From positions 694,263 to 758,262 of the forward strand of contig NZ_CP054051.1 of assembly GCF_013372265.1 (NCBI RefSeq): a stretch of 64,000 nt of DNA, given 5' to 3'. This DNA is from Aliarcobacter cibarius (GTDB lineage Bacteria > Campylobacterota > Campylobacteria > Campylobacterales > Arcobacteraceae). The translations under genes were made by a program, and so were the position numbers. Every line of letters begins with the position of its first letter. Position 1 is the stretch's first letter. The notes beneath the pieces are model-generated. The model saw only the letters and a list, made by a program, of their open reading frames with translations. It was not told the origin of the DNA and ran no database searches. This document shows, piece by piece, positions 9,134 through 22,938 of this stretch.

Positions 9134-11341
9134 ATGATAAGTAAAGAGTTAAGGCATATCTTTGCACAAGCAATTAGTTATGCAAAAAGTAATCATCATG
9201 AATATTTGACATTGGAACATATTTTTTTAATGTTAATAAATGATGCAACAATAGAAGAGATGTTTTTTGATTTAGGAGTTGATACGAATATTTTATTTCA
9301 AGATTTAAAAACATATATTGAATCAAACACTCCAAAGCTTCCTGAAGGAATAAATGATGAACCAATTGAAACTTTGGCTCTCTCTTCTACAATTGAGTAT
9401 ATGGTTGCACATACTCAAAGTAGTGGAAAAACAAAAGCTAATGTTGAAGATATGTTTGTAGCAATATTAAAAGATGAAAAAACGTATGCTGCATATCTAT
9501 TAAAAAAATTGGGAATTCAAAGAGTGGATATTCTTGAAGAGATTTCTCATAGACCTGATGATGAAAAAGATGAACAAGATGGTAAAAATGAGAAAGTGTT
9601 AGAGCAAAATTCAAGTGAACTTGTAGCTGTTGCTAAAAAAAATGAGATAGATCCAGTTATTGGAAGAGAGAATGAAATAGCAAGAGTAATAGAGATACTT
9701 TCAAGAAGAAAGAAAAATAATCCACTCTTAGTTGGAGAACCAGGAGTTGGTAAAACAGCTATTGCAGAAGGTTTAGCTTTAAAAATAGCACAAAAACAAG
9801 TTCCTGTGACTTTAGAAGATTCAAAAATCTTTTCATTGGATATGGGTTCTATGTTAGCTGGTACTAAATATAGAGGTGATTTTGAAAAAAAATTAAAATC
9901 TCTTTTAAATGAGATTTCAAAAATACCCAATGCAATTTTATTTATAGATGAAATACATACAATTGTTGGAGCTGGAAGTGTTGGTGGAAGTGCCATGGAT
10001 GCTTCTAATATTTTGAAACCTCTTTTAGCAAATGGAAAATTAAGATGTATAGGTGCTACAACTTTTGCTGAATATAGAAATGATTTTGCAAAAGATAAAG
10101 CATTAAGTCGGCGTTTTGCAAAGGTTGATGTAAATGAGCCAAGTATTGAAGATTCAATTACAATTTTAGAAGGTTTAAAATCAAAATATGAAGAGTTTCA
10201 TCAAGTTAAGTATTCAAAAAGTGCTATTGTAAGTGCAGTAGAACTTAGTAAAAAATATATAACAGATAGATTTTTACCTGATTGTGCAATAGATGTAATA
10301 GATGAGGTAGGTGCAGCTAAAAAAATAGAGTTGTCTAAAACTCTAAAAACAAAAACTGATTCGAATATAACTATCTTATCAAAAGATGTAGAAGAAATTA
10401 TTTCAAAAATGGCACATATTCCTGCAAGAAGTGCGACAAAATCAGATTTGACACTTTTGAAAAATTTAGAAAAAAATATGCAAAAAAGAGTTTTTGGTCA
10501 AGATAAAGCTATATCCTCAATTATTCAAGCTATTAAGATAAACAAAGCAGGGCTAGGATTAGATAAAAAACCAATTGGAAGTTTTTTATTTACTGGACCT
10601 ACTGGAGTTGGAAAAACAGAAGTTGCAAAAGAGCTAGCACTTCAAATGGGAATACATTTTGAAAGATTTGATATGAGTGAATATATGGAAGCTCATGCAG
10701 TTTCAAGGTTGATTGGTGCTCCTGCTGGATATATTGGATTTGAACAGGGTGGACTTTTAACTGAATCAATTAGAAAACATCCTCATACTGTATTATTATT
10801 AGATGAAATTGAAAAAGCACATCCTGATTTAATGTCAATTTTACTTCAAGTTATGGATAATGCAGAACTAACAGATAATAGCGGTAATAAAGCAGATTTT
10901 CAAAATGTAATATTAATAATGACTTCAAATTTAGGTGTAAGTGAAGCAAATGTTATGGGATTTGCAAAAAATGAGAAACTTAACGAAAGCAAAGCTATAA
11001 ATAAGTTTTTTGCACCTGAATTTAGAAATAGATTAGATGCTGTTGTGAGTTTTGATAGTTTAACTTTAGATATAGTTTCAAAAGTTGCTGGAAAGTTTAT
11101 TGAAGATTTAGAAAAACAGTTAGAAAATAAAAAAATAAAAATAGAGATAAGTAAAAAAGCAAAAGATGAGCTTGCAAAATTAGGTTATGATAAAGCAATG
11201 GGTGCAAGACCTTTAAATAGAGTTATTTCTCATAAAATAAGAAATCCATTAACAGATGAAATTTTATTTGGTAAACTCAAAAAAGGTGGAATTGTGAAAA
11301 TAGATTTTAAAGAAGACTTTATTTTTGATTATATTCAATAA
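9134..11341 (+). CDS. clpA: ATP-dependent Clp protease ATP-binding subunit ClpA
   Basis: 735 residues: Clp N-domain (1-140), first AAA+ module with Walker A GEPGVGKT (201-208) and Walker B ILFIDEIHT, second AAA+ module with GPTGVGKT near 487 and LLLDEIEKAH, then the ClpB D2-small domain. The lack of a long middle coiled coil separates it from ClpB. It unfolds substrates for ClpP (no clpP in this window) and partners with ClpS, encoded 3 bp upstream. The C-terminal segment ends IFDYIQ. Length is usual for ClpA (about 730-760). Confidence 0.95.
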   Translation: MISKELRHIFAQAISYAKSNHHEYLTLEHIFLMLINDATIEEMFFDLGVDTNILFQDLKTYIESNTPKLPEGINDEPIETLALSSTIEYMVAHTQSSGKTKANVEDMFVAILKDEKTYAAYLLKKLGIQRVDILEEISHRPDDEKDEQDGKNEKVLEQNSSELVAVAKKNEIDPVIGRENEIARVIEILSRRKKNNPLLVGEPGVGKTAIAEGLALKIAQKQVPVTLEDSKIFSLDMGSMLAGTKYRGDFEKKLKSLLNEISKIPNAILFIDEIHTIVGAGSVGGSAMDASNILKPLLANGKLRCIGATTFAEYRNDFAKDKALSRRFAKVDVNEPSIEDSITILEGLKSKYEEFHQVKYSKSAIVSAVELSKKYITDRFLPDCAIDVIDEVGAAKKIELSKTLKTKTDSNITILSKDVEEIISKMAHIPARSATKSDLTLLKNLEKNMQKRVFGQDKAISSIIQAIKINKAGLGLDKKPIGSFLFTGPTGVGKTEVAKELALQMGIHFERFDMSEYMEAHAVSRLIGAPAGYIGFEQGGLLTESIRKHPHTVLLLDEIEKAHPDLMSILLQVMDNAELTDNSGNKADFQNVILIMTSNLGVSEANVMGFAKNEKLNESKAINKFFAPEFRNRLDAVVSFDSLTLDIVSKVAGKFIEDLEKQLENKKIKIEISKKAKDELAKLGYDKAMGARPLNRVISHKIRNPLTDEILFGKLKKGGIVKIDFKEDFIFDYIQ

Positions 11342-11409
11342 TAAAACACAATTATTTTACAATCAATTTGATACAATTTTGAAATAAATATAAGATATAA
11401 AGGGAAAAG

Positions 11410-11880
11410 ATGAAAAAAAGTTTAATTATTACGGCTGCAACAATTTTATTATTTGCTGGATGTACAGAAGAGAAAAAAGAAACAAAAGTAGAAGCTGCAA
11501 AACAAGAAGTTGTTCAAACTAATCAGCCTAAAGTTGAAGAAGCTAAAGTACAAGAAGTAAAAGCTGAATTAAAAGTTGTTGAAACAAAAACTGAAGGAAA
11601 AAAAGTTGAAGAAGCTAAATCTGAAGTAGTTGTAGCATCGAATGATGGAGAAACTTTATTTAAAACATGTACATCATGTCATGGAACAAAAGGTGAAAAA
11701 GAAGCTTTAGGAAAATCACAAGTAATTGCTGGTTGGGATAAAGATAGAGTAGTAAAAGCATTGAATGGTTATAAAGATGGAACTTATGGAGGAGTTATGA
11801 AAGGTATTATGAAACCACATGTAGAAACAAAAACTCCAGAGCAAATAGAGATATTAGCTAATTACATATCTAAGCTATAA
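11410..11880 (+). CDS. Lipoprotein c-type cytochrome (class I)
   Basis: 156 residues. A signal peptide with a lipobox (LLFAGC, lipidated Cys18) is followed by a Lys/Glu/Val-rich low-complexity linker (residues 20-75, repeated KVEEAK/VQEVK-like units) and a single haem-binding site CTSCH (87-91). Met120 or Met124 in GGVMKGIMKP is the likely sixth ligand. The protein should be anchored to a membrane facing the periplasm, with the haem domain on a flexible arm, and carry electrons. The partner is not visible here. AGGGAAAAG lies just before the ATG. It has its own promoter-sized gap after clpA and a hairpin afterwards, so it is probably monocistronic. Confidence 0.9.
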   Translation: MKKSLIITAATILLFAGCTEEKKETKVEAAKQEVVQTNQPKVEEAKVQEVKAELKVVETKTEGKKVEEAKSEVVVASNDGETLFKTCTSCHGTKGEKEALGKSQVIAGWDKDRVVKALNGYKDGTYGGVMKGIMKPHVETKTPEQIEILANYISKL

Positions 11881-11889
11881 ATTATAATT

Positions 11890-11917
11890 TCAAATAGAAC
11901 TTTATTGTTCTATTTGA
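11890..11917 (+). terminator. Hairpin after the cytochrome gene
   Basis: An 11-bp perfect stem (TCAAATAGAAC / GTTCTATTTGA) with a 6-nt loop just after the stop codon. There is no clear U run on the plus strand, so it may act as an mRNA 3' end or a weak terminator. Confidence 0.5.
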
Positions 11918-12007
11918 GTCAAAGCCCTAATCTAAAGTAATTTTTTCCTTCAAAAATAGCGATAAAACAAACTTCCAAAATTTAAGCGGTATTTAAGCGT
12001 ATAGCTC

Positions 12008-12036
12008 TTGACAACTAAGAAAAATCCTATTATAAT
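12008..12036 (+). promoter_or_regulatory. rRNA operon promoter, full sigma-70 consensus
   Basis: TTGACA at 12008-12013 and TATAAT at 12031-12036, exactly 17 bp apart: a perfect consensus. The GC-rich stretch TCCCGTCC follows directly and is a typical discriminator of stringently controlled promoters (known from E. coli rrn). The same TATAATTCCCGTCC string occurs before the tRNA cluster at 32145. Confidence 0.9.
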
Positions 12037-12273
12037 TCCCGTCCAATTTGACCAAGAGTGGTTAAGTTAAGATCTTTAAAAAATCAAGTAAGTTTGTAAA
12101 GATAATAATCTTTGTAAACCGAATATGTTAATCTTAAATATTCAATACAAAAAAATAATGAACAAGAAGTCAAATTCTTGTCTATAAATTTGAGTGATAA
12201 TTTTGTAATTTAGTAATAAAAAACAAAAATGTCAGTTTCATACACTACATAATGATTAATTAGATTAATCAAT
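12037..12273 (+). other. Leader of the rRNA operon
   Basis: About 237 bp from the promoter to the mature 16S 5' end. It has no open frame. The segment near 12070 (GATCTTTAAAAAATC) resembles a boxA antitermination element, though this is a weak call. The rest should form the 16S processing stem with sequence after 13793. Confidence 0.5.
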
Positions 12274-13793
<1,520 letters not shown>

Positions 13794-13896
13794 CAGAGAA
13801 ATAAGTTAAGATTTGTTTCTTAACTATTCAGAAGAACAAAGAAGATTTAAGATAATATGTTCGGTTTATAAAGATTATTTGAAAAAATAGGTGAAG

Positions 13897-13973
13897 GGGC
13901 CTATAGCTCAGCTGGCTAGAGCGCTCGACTGATAATCGTGAGGTCTCAGGTTCAAGTCCTGATAGGCCCACCA
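13897..13973 (+). tRNA. tRNA-Ile (GAT)
   Basis: Cloverleaf with acceptor GGGCCTA / TAGGCCC, anticodon GAT at 13931-13933 and encoded CCA. It lies in the 16S-23S spacer, about 103 bp after 16S. Confidence 0.96.
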
Positions 13974-13983
13974 TAAATAATCT

Positions 13984-14059
13984 GGGGAATTAGCTCAGCT
14001 GGGAGAGCGCCTGCTTTGCACGCAGGAGGTCAGCGGTTCGATCCCGCTATTCTCCACCA
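13984..14059 (+). tRNA. tRNA-Ala (TGC)
   Basis: Cloverleaf with acceptor GGGGAAT / ATTCTCC, anticodon TGC at 14017-14019 and encoded CCA. It follows tRNA-Ile by 10 bp in the rRNA spacer, so the order is 16S-Ile-Ala-23S. Confidence 0.96.
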
Positions 14060-14431
14060 TCTATTAAACTTAAGAGTGTAAGAGCTTTTAAAGTTTTAAT
14101 ATAAGTTTTATAATATGATTATAAGATTTATATTAGAACTTAATAAAATAGGTTTCTAAATGATATTTAAAAATATAATGTTAAAGTCTTTAAAATTTTT
14201 TCGTAAATTTGAATAGCGATATTTAAATTTAAATAAAAAAATTTCATATCTAAAAAATTTAATAGAGATATTAAATATAACTATAGATAACACAACTATA
14301 TTATTGAACAATATGTTTAATAAGATAGTAGCCAAAGAATATTATCAAATTTAGAAGTTTTAGTTAAACTAGAATTTTTAGGCAAGAAAAAAGGAACCTG
14401 AATAAAATCGTAAGATTTTTTTAGGCTCCGT
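14060..14431 (+). other. tRNA-Ala to 23S spacer
   Basis: About 370 bp of AT-rich transcribed spacer with no gene and no convincing open frame. It probably carries the 5' half of the 23S processing stem; otherwise I see nothing in it. Confidence 0.6.
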
Positions 14432-17346
<2,915 letters not shown>

Positions 17347-17549
17347 ACAATTTTCTTTGGTTTACTATCTTATTAAGCATATTTATTATGTTTAATTAGT
17401 GTTTATTAATATAGATACAAATATGAAATACAAGGCTGTTACCTTGAAAAAACTTTAGTTTTTTTAAGAAGCCAAAAGACTTTAACATTAGATTCTCAAA
17501 ATCACAATTTGAGTGTTAAGAGTTTATTCAAGCTTTTAACACTCGAATT

Positions 17550-17667
17550 TGCTGGTGGTTAAAGAGAAGTGGAAATACCCAGTCCCATTCCGAACCTGGT
17601 AGTCAAGCACTTCATCGCCGATAATACTGCAGGGTCCCCTTGTGGAAACGTAGGTCGCTGCCAGCTC
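17550..17667 (+). rRNA. rrf: 5S ribosomal RNA
   Basis: About 118 nt with the conserved core CCCATTCCGAACCTGG and paired ends (TGCTGGTGG / CGCTGCCAGC). It lies about 200 bp after 23S; the spacer between them (17347-17549) has no gene. Confidence 0.94.
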
Positions 17668-17686
17668 TTTGAGTTTTTATTTACAC

Positions 17687-17739
17687 AAAAGCTTACCTTT
17701 TTACATCTTCACGGTGTAAAGTGGTAAGCTTTTTTTTTA
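17687..17739 (+). terminator. Terminator of the rRNA operon
   Basis: A long hairpin: outer stem AAAGCTTACC / GGTAAGCTTT with inner TTTACA / TGTAAA pairing, followed by nine T residues. It is the strongest terminator in the window and sits 20 bp after 5S. Confidence 0.92.
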
Positions 17740-17995
17740 TCTAATATTTATTTATCCCTATGCATCTTACTTCGCACCTAAATATCTCTTTTTTTTATCT
17801 TATTACTTTCCTTTATTTCACTTTTTTATTACTCTATATACAAGATTGTCTTTATATCACTTGTTTCTGTTTGTTATGTATCAATGTTATACATAAATAT
17901 TAGTTTCAATCAGGTCAACTATATACTACATATATCTATATTCATATTATTACTATATATTTTTTAATCTATGAAGTTATGTGCATATATCGGAA
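17740..17995. other. AT-rich gap after the rRNA operon
   Basis: About 256 bp of T-rich sequence between the rRNA terminator and the insertion-sequence remnant. I see no gene, RNA or repeat in it. Confidence 0.5.
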
Positions 17996-18409
17996 TACTT
18001 GAACAGTGTTTCCAGAATTACTTGAACACTTTTTGTAAGAATATTTTCTGAGTTTTAATTATAACACAAAGTGTTCAAGTGTTATAAAAAATCATTCATA
18101 ATTATCATTAACTTTTTCATATTTTGGTCTTAATGAATCTCCTTTTAAATGAATCCTATGTGATGAGTTTACTATTCTATCAAGTATTGCATCTGCAACA
18201 GTATTATTTTGCAAATATCCATACCAATCTTTAACTGGAAGTTGTGAAGTTATAATTGTTGAAGATAATTGATTTCTTGTTTCAATTATTTCAAATAGAT
18301 TTGTTGCATCATCAACAGATATTGGTGAAATACCAAAGTCATCAAGTATTAGAAGTTTCCGATTTTTGCAGTTATGATTTATTTTAGGAATATATTTTAA
18401 AAATGATTA
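17996..18409 (-). mobile_element. Remnant of an IS21-family element (copy 1)
   Basis: The istB end of an IS21-type element. The terminal part (17996-18091) holds two direct copies of ACTTGAACA and an inverted GTGTTCAAGT, in the manner of the multiple transposase-binding repeats at IS21 ends. Inside it is the C-terminal half of istB. istA and the other end are missing. A second, diverged fragment of the same terminal region lies at 25566-25738 in the same orientation. Confidence 0.8.
18092..18409 (-). pseudogene. istB: istB C-terminal fragment (IS21 ATPase)
   Basis: An open minus-strand frame of about 105 codons with no start codon, ending in DNYE and a stop at 18094-18092. It reads KLLILDDFGISPI (Walker B), then TIITSQLPVKDWY, TVADAILDRIV and SHRIHLKGDSLR, the signature order of IstB, the ATPase helper of IS21 transposition. 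The N-terminal half with the Walker A loop is absent, cut off by a stop at 18412-18410. A full IstB is about 250 residues, so this is dead. Confidence 0.85.
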
Positions 18410-18459
18410 CTATTTGATTTTAGTTATACTATCAAATATTTATATTATTTTAATTAGGT

Positions 18460-18482
18460 ATTAGGGCATAAAAAGCCCTAAT
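18460..18482 (-). terminator. Hairpin after the YihY gene
   Basis: An 8-bp stem (ATTAGGGC / GCCCTAAT) with a 7-nt A/T loop, 58 bp downstream of the YihY-family stop. There is no long U run, so this is only a possible terminator. Confidence 0.4.
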
Positions 18483-18539
18483 GTAGTTTTCTACTTTCTC
18501 TCTAATATCTCTATAGATATAATCTCATCTGTATAAAAA

Positions 18540-19319
18540 TTAATTTTCTAATTCTTTTAAATTTAATTTATAACATATTTTTATTCCATATAGATAAATT
18601 ATCCAAGATATATAAATCCATAGAAAAGTAAATAATAAAGTTGCTAATGAACCATATATTGTTGTATATGTTTTATTATATATAACATAATATACAAAAA
18701 GATTTTGTGTGATTGTTAGTACCAATAGTGTTAAAAATGATGAAATTAGTATAGCTTTGAAATATAGTTTTTTGTTAATACTTAATTTAAATATAGAAAA
18801 AAACATAAACCAAGTAAATAAGAATGTAGATATAAATTTGAAAATATCATTTTCATGTAGTGAATTTGCGTAGGTAATTATGACAAAAATAATTGGAAAA
18901 ACAATAAAAAGTATTAAATATATAAAAAATGATTTATATATGGCTCTACGCTCAGTATTATGAATTTTGTTTACAATGTAGTCATAATCTTTAAAAAACA
19001 TTATAAAGACAAAAAGCATATATAAAATACCTATAAAACCTAGTTTATTTGAGTTAGAAATATAATTTCTAAGGCTTTCAACAATTTCTGTTGAGTGTGT
19101 TGGATTAAGAAAATCAAATAGAAAATTTGTGAATATTTCTATATAAGAGTTAAATTCTGGAAAGCTAGAAATAATTGCAATTCCAAGAGCTATTATTGGT
19201 AAAATTGAGAATATTGTAAAAAAGCTTAGAGAAGCTGCATAGTAAGTAGTATCATCATTAAAAAATGAATCTATACTTACTATAATTTTTTTTAAAATTC
19301 CAATTTTAGCATTAGTCAA
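18540..19319 (-). CDS. YihY/BrkB family inner-membrane protein
   Basis: 259 residues with about six hydrophobic segments and the family block DDTTYYAASLSFFTIFSILPI near the N-terminus (residues 20-40). YihY proteins were once called ribonuclease BN; that name is wrong for the family, and the true function is unknown. The start is TTG at 19319, two bases after the stop of the upstream oxidase gene, so they are likely co-transcribed. Another frame immediately past the stop encodes a short plausible tail (FYTDEIISIEILERK), which might mark an old frameshift at the C-terminus, but this is weak. Confidence 0.85.
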   Translation of the reverse strand: MTNAKIGILKKIIVSIDSFFNDDTTYYAASLSFFTIFSILPIIALGIAIISSFPEFNSYIEIFTNFLFDFLNPTHSTEIVESLRNYISNSNKLGFIGILYMLFVFIMFFKDYDYIVNKIHNTERRAIYKSFFIYLILFIVFPIIFVIITYANSLHENDIFKFISTFLFTWFMFFSIFKLSINKKLYFKAILISSFLTLLVLTITQNLFVYYVIYNKTYTTIYGSLATLLFTFLWIYISWIIYLYGIKICYKLNLKELEN

Positions 19320-19321
19320 AA

Positions 19322-20710
19322 TTATAATCCCATTTTAAAAGGATTTAAAATGTTATTAGGGTCAAATGCTTTTTTGATACTTCTAAATAGATTCATCTCT
19401 GCTTCAGTAAATGCAATATGCATAAATGGAGCTTTAGATGTTCCAATTCCATGTTCACCACTTAAAGTACCACCTAAATCTACAACATATTGGAAAATTT
19501 CTTCAATAGCCTTGTGTCCATCTTCCATCTCTTTTTCATTTGTTTTATCTTTTACCATAACATTAACATGGATATTTCCATCTCCTGCATGACCAAAGCA
19601 TGGAACTTGGAAACCATATTTTTCACCAATTTTATAAATTCCATCAAGTGCAACAGGTAGTTTACTTCTTGGAACAGATATATCTTCATTTAATTTTTTT
19701 GTTCCATAAATCATAGTTGCAGGGCTAGCATTTCTTCTAGCGAACCAAAGTTTTTTACCTTCATCTTCATCTTTTGCAACTATAAAATCAATAGAACCAT
19801 TTGCAGCAAAAGATTCTTTTAGAGTTTTTAGTTGAGAATCAATTTCTGCTTGGCTACTTGCATCAACATCACCAACTAAAATTCCACCAGCATTTTCTGG
19901 TAGGCTAACATGAGGAAATTTTTGTCTTAATGCTTTAATTACAAGAGAATCTAAAAATTCCATAGCAACAGGATTCGCACCAGCAGCAAGAGATTTAAAT
20001 ACTGCAGTCATTGCACTATCAACGCTTGGGAAAACTCCCATATATGTTTGTTTGAATTTTGGTTTTGGAATTAATTTTAAAGTGATTTCTGTAATAACTG
20101 CTAAAGTTCCTTCACTTGCTATTAAAATACCAGCTGTGTTGTAACCTGCAACGTCCTTTATAGTTTTTTTACCTGCAACTATTATGTCTCCATTTGGTAA
20201 AACAGCTCTTAGGGCCATAACATAATCTTTTGTAATACCATATTTTGCAGCTCTCATACCACCAGCATTTTCACTTACGTTTCCACCAAGTGTTGAATAC
20301 TCTTCACTTGCTGGATCTGGTGGATAAAATAAACCTACTGCTTCAACAGCTTTTTGAAATTCCATATTTACAAGACCAGGTTGAACAACTCCAACCATAT
20401 TTTCCATATCAATTTCAAGTAGTTTATTCATGTGTCTTTCAAGAGAAAGAATAATTCCACCATTTGCTGGCAATGCACCACCTGTAAATCCAGAACCAGC
20501 ACCACGAGGTACAATAATTATTTTATGTTCATTACAATATTTTAAAATATCACTAATATCTTGTTCATGTCTTGGAAATACAACTGCATCTGGCTCGAAT
20601 CTCGTTCTTGTTGCATCGTAACAAAAAGCTATTAGGTGAGCTTTATCACTTTTTATATTTTCTTCACCAACTATTGAAGTTATATAATCTAAATGTTTTT
20701 TATCAATCAT
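19322..20710 (-). CDS. glcD: FAD-linked oxidase, GlcD / D-lactate dehydrogenase type
   Basis: 462 residues. The N-terminal PCMH-type FAD-binding domain has PRGAGSGFTGGALP (near 68-82) and DPASEEYSTLGGNVSENAGG; the C-terminal FAD-oxidase domain has GHAGDGNIHVNV and SGEHGIG near the end. The family oxidises D-2-hydroxyacids (glycolate or D-lactate) at the membrane and passes electrons to quinone or an iron-sulfur partner. Which acid is used cannot be decided from sequence. The gene overlaps the next one upstream by one base (20710) and runs into the YihY gene. Confidence 0.88.
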   Translation of the reverse strand: MIDKKHLDYITSIVGEENIKSDKAHLIAFCYDATRTRFEPDAVVFPRHEQDISDILKYCNEHKIIIVPRGAGSGFTGGALPANGGIILSLERHMNKLLEIDMENMVGVVQPGLVNMEFQKAVEAVGLFYPPDPASEEYSTLGGNVSENAGGMRAAKYGITKDYVMALRAVLPNGDIIVAGKKTIKDVAGYNTAGILIASEGTLAVITEITLKLIPKPKFKQTYMGVFPSVDSAMTAVFKSLAAGANPVAMEFLDSLVIKALRQKFPHVSLPENAGGILVGDVDASSQAEIDSQLKTLKESFAANGSIDFIVAKDEDEGKKLWFARRNASPATMIYGTKKLNEDISVPRSKLPVALDGIYKIGEKYGFQVPCFGHAGDGNIHVNVMVKDKTNEKEMEDGHKAIEEIFQYVVDLGGTLSGEHGIGTSKAPFMHIAFTEAEMNLFRSIKKAFDPNNILNPFKMGL

Positions 20711-21690
20711 TATTTTATTCCTAAAATCTTTTTATAGTAATCATTATAAGTTAATTTTTCATCACCAAATATAAATGCAATTTGGTAAAAAGGACTTTCT
20801 ATATCTTCAACTCTTGTATAGAAAGGAATTTGTTGTTCTTTTTGATCAAATGTAAATCTGTAAGAATCTAAAATTGTAAATGTTTTTGAGTCAACTACAA
20901 AAATCTTTCCATCTAATACAAAAAATACTGTTCCTAAATTTTGTTCCATTGCAAATTGTTGAATATCTTCTTTTGTCGGATAAGGTCTATTGTTGTATTT
21001 TAATTTAGCTGCAAATATATCTGAATGAATAAAATTATTCTCTTTAAATTCATTTCTAACTGCTTGAAAACTATCGAAGTTTGGAGCAATTAATAAAGAT
21101 GAATTATACATATAATTTAAAACTAAAACATCATTTATAGATACATTTCTATTTGTGATTGGAAGAGCATCTTGTTTTAAGTCATCAAAACTGAAAAATT
21201 CAACTACAGAAGAGTTTGGGTTTGAGCTAATAACTTTTGCATTTGCAACAATAGATCTTTTATCATTGTCATAAATATGAACAACAATTCCTGTTTGACC
21301 AACAATTAAATTTCCAACATTGATTGTACTTTTATTGTTTTCTAAATTCATTATTTTTGTACCAATAGGTCTTACAGAAAATTCAGCTTTTTCATTTACA
21401 GAATTAATTTTTGGAGCGGCCTTCAAACTATCTATTTTATAAAAATAGTATGAATAATTTAATTTTCCATCAACTGTTTTAATTTGAATATCTAAAACAT
21501 TCCATCCATCTTTTTTCATATCATTAACTGATAGCTGATTTTTACAAACTATACCATTTAAAGGAGTTGTTTCTATTTCAGAAGGTGATGTAACACCATT
21601 TTTATAACAAATTGTCTCTTGTGCAAATAGATTATTTGCAAATAGAGAAATAGCACCAACTAGTAAAACCTTATTTAAAAACTTTCTCAT
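20710..21690 (-). CDS. Exported protein with a plasminogen-binding (PgbA N-terminal) domain
   Basis: 326 residues with a clear signal peptide (MRKFLNKVLLVGAISLFANNLFA, cut near residue 23). The core with INVGNLIVGQTGIVVHIYDN (123-142), followed by SIVANAKVIS, resembles the N-terminal domain of Helicobacter pylori PgbA, described as a plasminogen-binding protein. Whether this homologue binds plasminogen is unknown; the domain is common in non-pathogenic Campylobacterota too. Two Cys residues (28 and 49) could form a disulfide. It overlaps its neighbours by one base at each end, so it sits within one minus-strand operon. Confidence 0.7.
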   Translation of the reverse strand: MRKFLNKVLLVGAISLFANNLFAQETICYKNGVTSPSEIETTPLNGIVCKNQLSVNDMKKDGWNVLDIQIKTVDGKLNYSYYFYKIDSLKAAPKINSVNEKAEFSVRPIGTKIMNLENNKSTINVGNLIVGQTGIVVHIYDNDKRSIVANAKVISSNPNSSVVEFFSFDDLKQDALPITNRNVSINDVLVLNYMYNSSLLIAPNFDSFQAVRNEFKENNFIHSDIFAAKLKYNNRPYPTKEDIQQFAMEQNLGTVFFVLDGKIFVVDSKTFTILDSYRFTFDQKEQQIPFYTRVEDIESPFYQIAFIFGDEKLTYNDYYKKILGIK

Positions 21691-22202
21691 TATTTTTCCT
21701 TTGATTGTAACTCTTCTAATTTTTCTCTTACTTCATCAACATGTAAAATTTCTACTTTTTCACCTTTTACAGTTTTTGTTTTTCTTACATTTACTTTATC
21801 CCAAATATAAGCAATTTCTCCTTTTGGATTAATAATAAAAGTAGTCCTAACAACTCCCATAAATTCTTTACCCATAAACTTTTTTAGTTGCCAAACACCG
21901 AAATCTTGACACATTTGTTTATTTGTATCTGCTAAAAGTGTGATTCCTAAATCATATTTTTCAATAAATTTTCTATGTTTTTCACTATCATCAGGACTTA
22001 CACCAATAATCGTTGCATTTAAATTGTCAAATAAAAATTGATTACTTGTGAAATCACAAGCTTCTGTTGTACAACCTGGTGTCATGTCTTTAGGGTAAAA
22101 ATATAGAACTATCCAATTACCGACAATATCTCTTAAACATATCTCTGTATCATCTTGATTAAAGGCACAAAAACTTGGAGCCATATCACCTATTTTTAAC
22201 AT
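21690..22202 (-). CDS. bcp: Bcp/PrxQ-type peroxiredoxin (thiol peroxidase)
   Basis: 170 residues with a thioredoxin fold. The motif YPKDMTPGCTTEACDF carries the peroxidatic Cys44 and the resolving Cys49 five residues later, the atypical 2-Cys pattern of the Bcp family. It reduces hydrogen peroxide and organic hydroperoxides using thioredoxin. A good ribosome site (AAAGGAGAG) precedes the ATG. The extended C-terminus (KTKTVKGEKVEILHVDEVREKL) is slightly longer than in E. coli Bcp. Confidence 0.93.
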   Translation of the reverse strand: MLKIGDMAPSFCAFNQDDTEICLRDIVGNWIVLYFYPKDMTPGCTTEACDFTSNQFLFDNLNATIIGVSPDDSEKHRKFIEKYDLGITLLADTNKQMCQDFGVWQLKKFMGKEFMGVVRTTFIINPKGEIAYIWDKVNVRKTKTVKGEKVEILHVDEVREKLEELQSKEK

Positions 22203-22211
22203 CTCTCTCCT

Positions 22212-22919
22212 TTATTTAATTGCTATAAATGTAGCAAAATTAACCCACTTGAAAATCATTTCACAGTGTGAAAATCCAGCATCTTTTATCATTTTGTTAT
22301 TTTCATCTTCTGTATAAGGAATTAGTACATTTTCTAAAGCTTCTCTTTTCTGAGATATCTCGAATTCACTATAACCTTGCGCTTTTTTAAAACTATAGTA
22401 TTCATCTATAAGCTGTTTATTTAAAATACTATTTTGAGAAACAAGTTTTTCACTAAATATAAAAACTCCACCCTCTGTTAAACCATCATAAATTTTTTTT
22501 ACTAATTTTTCTCTTTGAAGTGGTCTTATAAATTGTAAAGTATAGTTAGAAAATATAACTTTTGCATCTTTTAAATCAACATCAAAAATGTCATTACAAA
22601 TAAATTTTATATCTACTCCAAAAGCTTTTGATTTATTATTAGCTCTCTCTAGCATAGCTTTTGAGTTATCGATACCAATTAACTTTAAATCTTTGTTACA
22701 ATTTTTTGATAATTCAATTAAAGTTGTAGCTGTTGAGCAACCTAAATCATAAACTCTTGAGCCATTTTCTAAAAAATTGTTTGCAAAAACTATACTGAGT
22801 CTTTGCATCTCTTTATAAAAAGGAACAGAGCGATCTAGCATATCGTCAAATACGCTAGCAACCTCTTCATCAAATTCAAATTGTTTGGAAATAGTTTTAT
22901 TAAATACTTTATCTGTCAT
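22212..22919 (-). CDS. cmoA: Carboxy-S-adenosyl-L-methionine synthase
   Basis: 235 residues, a SAM-binding Rossmann methyltransferase fold with [15 protein letters not shown] (near 57-71) and the CmoA-specific [16 protein letters not shown] close to the N-terminus. CmoA makes carboxy-SAM from SAM and prephenate, which CmoB uses for the wobble modification cmo5U34 in tRNA. cmoB is not in this window. It lies between peroxiredoxin and ribF with short gaps (9 and 19 bp). Confidence 0.92.
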   Translation of the reverse strand: MTDKVFNKTISKQFEFDEEVASVFDDMLDRSVPFYKEMQRLSIVFANNFLENGSRVYDLGCSTATTLIELSKNCNKDLKLIGIDNSKAMLERANNKSKAFGVDIKFICNDIFDVDLKDAKVIFSNYTLQFIRPLQREKLVKKIYDGLTEGGVFIFSEKLVSQNSILNKQLIDEYYSFKKAQGYSEFEISQKREALENVLIPYTEDENNKMIKDAGFSHCEMIFKWVNFATFIAIK

Positions 22920-22938
22920 TCTTTATTTTATCTAAAAA

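Noticed and set aside
9547-9996. A 149-codon minus-strand frame inside clpA
   Set aside because: It is a shadow of the clpA coding frame; the composition (Ser/Pro/Ile-rich) is that of an antisense frame.
18483-18540. Short open tail (FYTDEIISIEILERK) after the YihY stop as evidence of a frameshift
   Set aside because: Too short and not supported by any family motif; the annotated stop gives a normal-length protein.
18540-19319. Ribonuclease BN annotation for the YihY-family gene
   Set aside because: The name came from an old misassignment; the family is a membrane protein of unknown function.
19322-20710. GlcD as the glyoxylate source for the acyl-CoA operon
   Set aside because: Possible in principle, but the genes are about 11 kb apart with an rRNA operon between them, and the substrate of the oxidase is undecided.
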